Assembly: GCA_964416645.1 (NCBI GenBank)
Contig: CAYQEZ010000051.1
Location: 1-10,062, forward strand
Reading direction: 5' to 3'
Length of the DNA: 10,062 bases
Source of the DNA: GCA-002282575 sp964416645
GTDB taxonomy: Bacteria > Pseudomonadota > Gammaproteobacteria > Thiomicrospirales > Thiomicrospiraceae
The position numbers and the translations under genes were made by a program. Shown piece after piece: positions 6,711-10,062 of the stretch. The notes beneath the pieces were generated by a model. It saw nothing but the letters and a program-made list of their open reading frames with translations, had not been told where the DNA came from and did no database searches. Position 1 is the stretch's first letter; every line of letters begins with the position of its first letter.

Positions 6711-7059
6711 ACAACAAGGCTTTAGCTTGATCGAAGTGCTGATTGCTGTGGTGGTGGTTTCCATTGCCTTATTAGCCCTAATGGAAGGCATGGGTGCTAT
6801 TATTCAAACGCAAAGCCAGCTGCGCTTGCAAGCACAAGCACAACAAGTGGCGTGGCAACAGTGGCAGTCCTTGCGTGCGGGTATCGCTAGCAAAGATGAA
6901 GTGATTAAGGTCACTCATGCCGAACGCGACTGGCAAGTTAAAACCACTTTTACCGATACCGACTTCCCTGGTACACGCCAAGTGGTGATTCAGGTGCTCC
7001 CCAGCGACGATCTAAAATCCCGTGCGCAACGACTGTCAGCCTTAGTGGTGACACCATGA
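6697..7059 (+). CDS. gspI: Minor pseudopilin GspI
   Basis: GspI nucleates the tip complex with GspJ and GspK. Starting at ATG 6697 the protein has 120 residues, typical for the family, with leader MKCAKQQG cut before F9 and Glu at +5 (E13), then a hydrophobic helix to about 30. The family's aromatic and charged pattern is visible at AERDWQVKTTF (75-85). It overlaps the end of gspH by 14 bp. ATG 6688 in the same frame would add only MVV and cannot be excluded. The frame is open further upstream to 6607, but those codons lie within gspH and would give an implausibly long leader. Confidence 0.94.
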   Translation: MKCAKQQGFSLIEVLIAVVVVSIALLALMEGMGAIIQTQSQLRLQAQAQQVAWQQWQSLRAGIASKDEVIKVTHAERDWQVKTTFTDTDFPGTRQVVIQVLPSDDLKSRAQRLSALVVTP

Positions 7060-7661
7060 GCCGTGTTGTGAAGCAACAAGGTTTTACGATGATTGAGTTG
7101 TTAGTGGCTTTGTTGGTCTTGTCGATTCTGGGTATTGTGTTGGCGACGGGTATGAATCAAGTCACGCGTTGGTATCAGCAACTCAGTGATGAAATGACTG
7201 CCGCTTCCAGCTTACAAAAAGTGCAAGCCTTATTGATGAGCGACCTATTACAACTCGCACCCAGAAGTATCAGCGATATTCAAGGTGCGCCATTATCAGC
7301 CTGTCTATCTTATGCCGATGGCGGTTTTGAATGTACCCGTTTCGACAACCGAGAAGGCGGCGCGGGCTTAATGCGTATTGGTTATGTTGTTGATAAAGAG
7401 GGTTTGTGGCGACTGCGTTGGCCGAGTTTAGATAGAGCGGGAGTGAGCGAACCACTGCGTCAGCGCTTGTCCACAGAAGTGACCAGCATGACGGTGCAAT
7501 GGTTAGATGCCAACGGTGCTGAGTCGGTGCAGTGGCCGCCCGCCAGCGTAACGGGGGATACGCTCACGCAATTGCCTGCCAGTATCGGTATTGTGTTGAA
7601 TCAGCAACAGCAAGAATGGTTAAGAATGACCTTTCCTGTCGCCGAGAGACTCACGCCATGA
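7056..7661 (+). CDS. gspJ: Minor pseudopilin GspJ
   Basis: The 201-residue length suits GspJ, part of the GspI-J-K tip. The leader MSRVVKQQG is cut before F10, with Glu at +5 (E14) and a hydrophobic helix to about 32. Conserved GspJ features include a helix ending in the LLQLAPRSI region (64-72) and the strand segment IGYVVDKEGLWRLRWPSLDR (108-127), matching the family's GY...LWR...P.LDR pattern. C83 and C93 flank the beta domain and could pair. Its ATG overlaps the gspI stop in an ATGA junction. Confidence 0.95.
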   Translation: MSRVVKQQGFTMIELLVALLVLSILGIVLATGMNQVTRWYQQLSDEMTAASSLQKVQALLMSDLLQLAPRSISDIQGAPLSACLSYADGGFECTRFDNREGGAGLMRIGYVVDKEGLWRLRWPSLDRAGVSEPLRQRLSTEVTSMTVQWLDANGAESVQWPPASVTGDTLTQLPASIGIVLNQQQQEWLRMTFPVAERLTP

Positions 7662-8617
7662 AACCACCGCTTCATCATCACCAACAAGGTGTGGCGCTAT
7701 TAATGGTGTTGGTGATTGTTACCGTCATCGCAGGGCTGATGTATCCGTTATGGCAACAGCAACAAAGCGCCCTGACGCGGGCGCAGTCGAGCCAAGCGCA
7801 GCTGCAAGCTTGGGCGGTGTTAATCAGCGCGCAAGATTGGGTGAAAAGTGCGTTAAAATTCGATGCCGAACAGTCGCAAACTGACCATCTGCTCGAGCTT
7901 TGGGCGCAACCCATGCCCGCTGTGCCTTTCGATGGCGGGCAGGTGCGTGGTTGGTTGGTCGATGCGCAAGCCAAATTGAATGTGAATCAGCTGGCGATTG
8001 CCGATGTTCAGCAACGCGAGCAGCAGCTAGCGGTGTTTAATCGGCTGTGCCAAGTGCTGAGTGTGGAGTGTGCTTTCTGGCCTGCGGTCGCTGACTGGGT
8101 AGATGCGGATGATATTCCGATGACGGGCGGTGCGGAATCGGCATTTTATATGGGACAGCAACCCATGCGTCGAGCGGCTAATCAGCCATTACTTAGTGTC
8201 GATGAGTTACGCCAAGTAGCGGGGGTGACAGAGCCAGTATTGCAGCTACTTAAACCCTACATTACCGCCTTGCCCGATGCCACGCCGATTAACGTCAATA
8301 CCGCCACGACACCGGTATTAATGGCACTTTCGCCCTTGCTCACGCAAGACTTAGCGACGACAATTACGGCGCGTCAACGCACAGAACCTTTCGAGCGTTT
8401 AACCCAAGTGAGTGAGTTATTGCGTCAATCGAGTGTCAGTGATGCTGAGTTAAATTTATTGGTCAATGAACGCACAATGTCGGTTTCGACACGATATTTT
8501 ATACTTCATACGCAAGCAGATTATTTGAATTATCAATGGCAATTAAACAGCCTATTAAAACGCGATGCAGGTCGGGTGCAAGGCCTGATGCGTTGGTTAA
8601 CGGAGGTTGAACCATGA
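7658..8617 (+). CDS. gspK: Minor pseudopilin GspK (tip protein)
   Basis: GspK is the large minor pseudopilin that caps the pseudopilus. From ATG 7658 it has 319 residues, the normal size. The leader MKPPLHHHQQG is cut before V12; position +5 is M16 rather than Glu, the known GspK exception. The mature protein shows DAQAKLNVN (102-110), ADWVDADD (145-152), whose acidic residues resemble the family's calcium ligands, EL..VAGV (183-190), and INVNTA (211-216), all GspK landmarks. C131 and C138 may form a disulfide. The frame extends upstream to 7532, but that part lies inside gspJ and lacks leader features. It begins in an ATGA overlap with gspJ. Confidence 0.96.
   Translation: MKPPLHHHQQGVALLMVLVIVTVIAGLMYPLWQQQQSALTRAQSSQAQLQAWAVLISAQDWVKSALKFDAEQSQTDHLLELWAQPMPAVPFDGGQVRGWLVDAQAKLNVNQLAIADVQQREQQLAVFNRLCQVLSVECAFWPAVADWVDADDIPMTGGAESAFYMGQQPMRRAANQPLLSVDELRQVAGVTEPVLQLLKPYITALPDATPINVNTATTPVLMALSPLLTQDLATTITARQRTEPFERLTQVSELLRQSSVSDAELNLLVNERTMSVSTRYFILHTQADYLNYQWQLNSLLKRDAGRVQGLMRWLTEVEP
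8602..8606 (+). promoter_or_regulatory. Ribosome binding site of gspL
   Basis: GGAGG lies 7 nt before ATG 8614, inside the 3' end of gspK. It fixes the gspL start and suggests gspL is initiated efficiently by itself as well as by coupling. Confidence 0.75.
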
Positions 8618-9615
8618 ACCAGAGTCTCACCTTAGCTTTTCCATCGGAATGGATCAGTTGGCACAGCTTGGTTTTCCCCAAAGGGCGACAATGGCGTGCG
8701 GCTTTGCCCTTTGCGCTCGAAGATAAGCTCGCCAGCGATGTGCAACGTCTGAGCGTGATTCCAGTTGCTAGCGCATTAGAAGGCATGGGACGAGTGGCGG
8801 TGGTTGCTCAGCAAGACCTAGCCGCTTTCGCCGCACAACATCCGCAAAACCCCGCTATTTGGACACCCGATTTTATGCGCTTACCTTGGCAGGCGGGACA
8901 GGTGAGCTTGTGGGCGGAATCGTCCAATCGTTGGATATTGCGCTGGGGTGAATGGGAAGGCACAGCAGGACATCCGCAGGTGATCCAAACGCTATTGCAG
9001 GCTTTGCCCGCAAGCCAACGTCAGTTAATGATGGTTTATGGCGAGGTCGATGAAAGTCAGCTACCGAAAGATGCCACCCTGTTGCGTCATGCTGTATCGG
9101 CATTGCCGCCCTTGCAACCTGTGTTTGATTTGCGTCAAGGGGCGGGTCAAGGTCAGTGGCAATGGTCGGGATTGGCTGTGTGGAAATTGCCCGTCAGTTT
9201 GCTGGCAGGTGTCTTATTGCTAACGCTGACGTTAAGTTTAGTCACCAGTTGGCAACAAGTAACAGCCACCGAGCAGTTGCAACAGCAAACTCAAGCACTG
9301 CTTAAAAGTCATTTCCCTGAAATTAAGCGATTAGTCAATCCGATAGCGCAAGCTAAAGCGGTAGCAAAAGAGCGTCTGGCGGTACAAACTCAATTACAGT
9401 CTTCGCCCTTATTAGCCTTGTCGCGTGTCGATGCCTCATTGATGAACGCACCTACGGTGAGTCAACTTCAGTTGTCGGCAGGGCGCATCGAACTCAGCTG
9501 GAACAGCCTCTTAACGGAAGCAGTGCTGTCACGCCCTCTGGTGATTGAGGGCTGGCAAGCGCAATGGCTTGGTCAACAAAGGTTAGTGTTGAGTGCGCAA
9601 GGAGATCAACCATGA
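8614..9615 (+). CDS. gspL: Type II secretion platform protein GspL
   Basis: GspL is a bitopic inner-membrane protein whose cytoplasmic actin-like domain recruits the GspE ATPase and whose periplasmic ferredoxin-like domain pairs with GspM. Residues 1-190 form the cytoplasmic part, with PFALEDKLASDVQRL (32-46) matching the family's P(Y/F)ALE..LA.D motif and FDLRQG (171-176) the conserved segment just before the membrane. The membrane helix is about 191-212; the periplasmic part has a Gln-rich coiled region (about 215-265) and a small domain (266-333). At 333 residues it is shorter than the usual 370-400, the shortening lying mostly in the cytoplasmic part. ATGA overlap with gspK. Confidence 0.93.
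   Translation: MNQSLTLAFPSEWISWHSLVFPKGRQWRAALPFALEDKLASDVQRLSVIPVASALEGMGRVAVVAQQDLAAFAAQHPQNPAIWTPDFMRLPWQAGQVSLWAESSNRWILRWGEWEGTAGHPQVIQTLLQALPASQRQLMMVYGEVDESQLPKDATLLRHAVSALPPLQPVFDLRQGAGQGQWQWSGLAVWKLPVSLLAGVLLLTLTLSLVTSWQQVTATEQLQQQTQALLKSHFPEIKRLVNPIAQAKAVAKERLAVQTQLQSSPLLALSRVDASLMNAPTVSQLQLSAGRIELSWNSLLTEAVLSRPLVIEGWQAQWLGQQRLVLSAQGDQP
9601..9604 (+). promoter_or_regulatory. Ribosome binding site of gspM
   Basis: AAGGAGAT, with GGAG 7 nt before ATG 9612, is a strong site located in the last codons of gspL and fixes the gspM start. Confidence 0.75.
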
Positions 9616-10062
9616 ATCGCTTACAAGCTTGGCTCAGTCAGCAAAATCCGCAGCAGGTCAAACATGGCGTTTTAGTGATTGCGATACTTGTATTGTTATT
9701 GTTGGGTTTTTCGATTTTTAACTGGCAACAAACGGTCGAAAAGCATTTTGTGCAGGCGCAACAGCAGCACCAACAGTTGTTAAGCATTGTGCAAGGCTTG
9801 CCCGCCAGTAGTGCTAAACGCTTACAAGGGGACGACTTATTACAACAGATTGCAGCGCAACCTTTAACGGGCTTGTCGGGTAAAGTGACCAATCTCAGAC
9901 TGGTCGGTCAAAAAGTCAGTGCGAAGGTCGAGCAAGCACCCATAGAAGCCTTGTTGGCTTGGTTAGCGCAGTTAGAACAACAAGGCGTGGTGGTTTCGGG
10001 CATAACGCTGAGCCAGCCAGCGCAGGGTTTGGTGTCGGGGCAGTTGATTTGGGGGCAGGAGT
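9612..10062 (+). CDS. gspM: Type II secretion protein GspM, reaching the window edge
   Basis: GspM is a small bitopic inner-membrane protein that dimerises with GspL in the platform. The visible 150 residues comprise a short cytoplasmic tail (1-18), a membrane helix (about 19-36), a Gln-rich coiled stretch (38-60) and a ferredoxin-like beta-alpha-beta region (about 88-147). The ending VSGQLIWGQE matches the C-terminal strand of the family, and the final base of the window is T, which could be the first base of a stop codon; the gene may therefore be complete bar two bases. It starts in an ATGA overlap with gspL. Confidence 0.92.
   Translation, partial: MNRLQAWLSQQNPQQVKHGVLVIAILVLLLLGFSIFNWQQTVEKHFVQAQQQHQQLLSIVQGLPASSAKRLQGDDLLQQIAAQPLTGLSGKVTNLRLVGQKVSAKVEQAPIEALLAWLAQLEQQGVVVSGITLSQPAQGLVSGQLIWGQE

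Noticed and set aside
5827..7661. Pseudopilin genes as type IV pilus or MSHA pilin genes
   Set aside because: The order F-G-H-I-J-K-L-M, the GspG calcium loop, the GspK motifs and the GspL/GspM pair are specific to type II secretion.

Overview
The window fits a gammaproteobacterium of moderate GC. The evidence is a type II secretion (general secretory pathway, Gsp) gene run in gammaproteobacterial order, Shine-Dalgarno sites and sigma70-like promoters, and a classical outer-membrane lipoprotein. A filamentous sulfur-bacterium type (Thiotrichales) is possible because Rpn-family nucleases are common there, but that is a low-confidence guess. No RNA genes, CRISPR arrays, insertion sequences or tRNA-like structures were seen.

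The layout is two divergent transcription units around one 212-bp intergenic region (3452-3663). The leftward unit (3451 to 1) encodes an 880-residue serine/threonine-rich lipoprotein with three widely spaced cysteine pairs. It overlaps by 23 bp a second gene for a signal-peptide-bearing protein that looks like an outer-membrane beta-barrel and runs off the left edge. I recognise neither as a named family. Their promoter has a perfect TTGACA -35, and its 17-bp spacer contains an uninterrupted run of eight Gs, a layout typical of phase-variable surface genes.

The rightward unit (3664 to 10062) starts with an intact Rpn-family PD-(D/E)XK nuclease. After a gap of only 8 bp come gspF, G, H, I, J, K, L and M, packed with 7-bp gaps or overlaps, the last four junctions all being ATGA stop/start overlaps. 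GspF is the inner-membrane platform. GspG is the major pseudopilin, and GspH, I, J and K are the minor pseudopilins that form the tip. GspL and GspM are the bitopic proteins that link the platform to the ATPase. GspC, the secretin GspD and the ATPase GspE are not in the window; gspE is not next to gspF, and the nuclease gene sits where it could be expected.

The points most worth following are the poly-G promoter spacer, the uncharacterised lipoprotein/barrel pair and its possible link to the adjacent secretion genes, and the nuclease gene fused to the head of the secretion operon.
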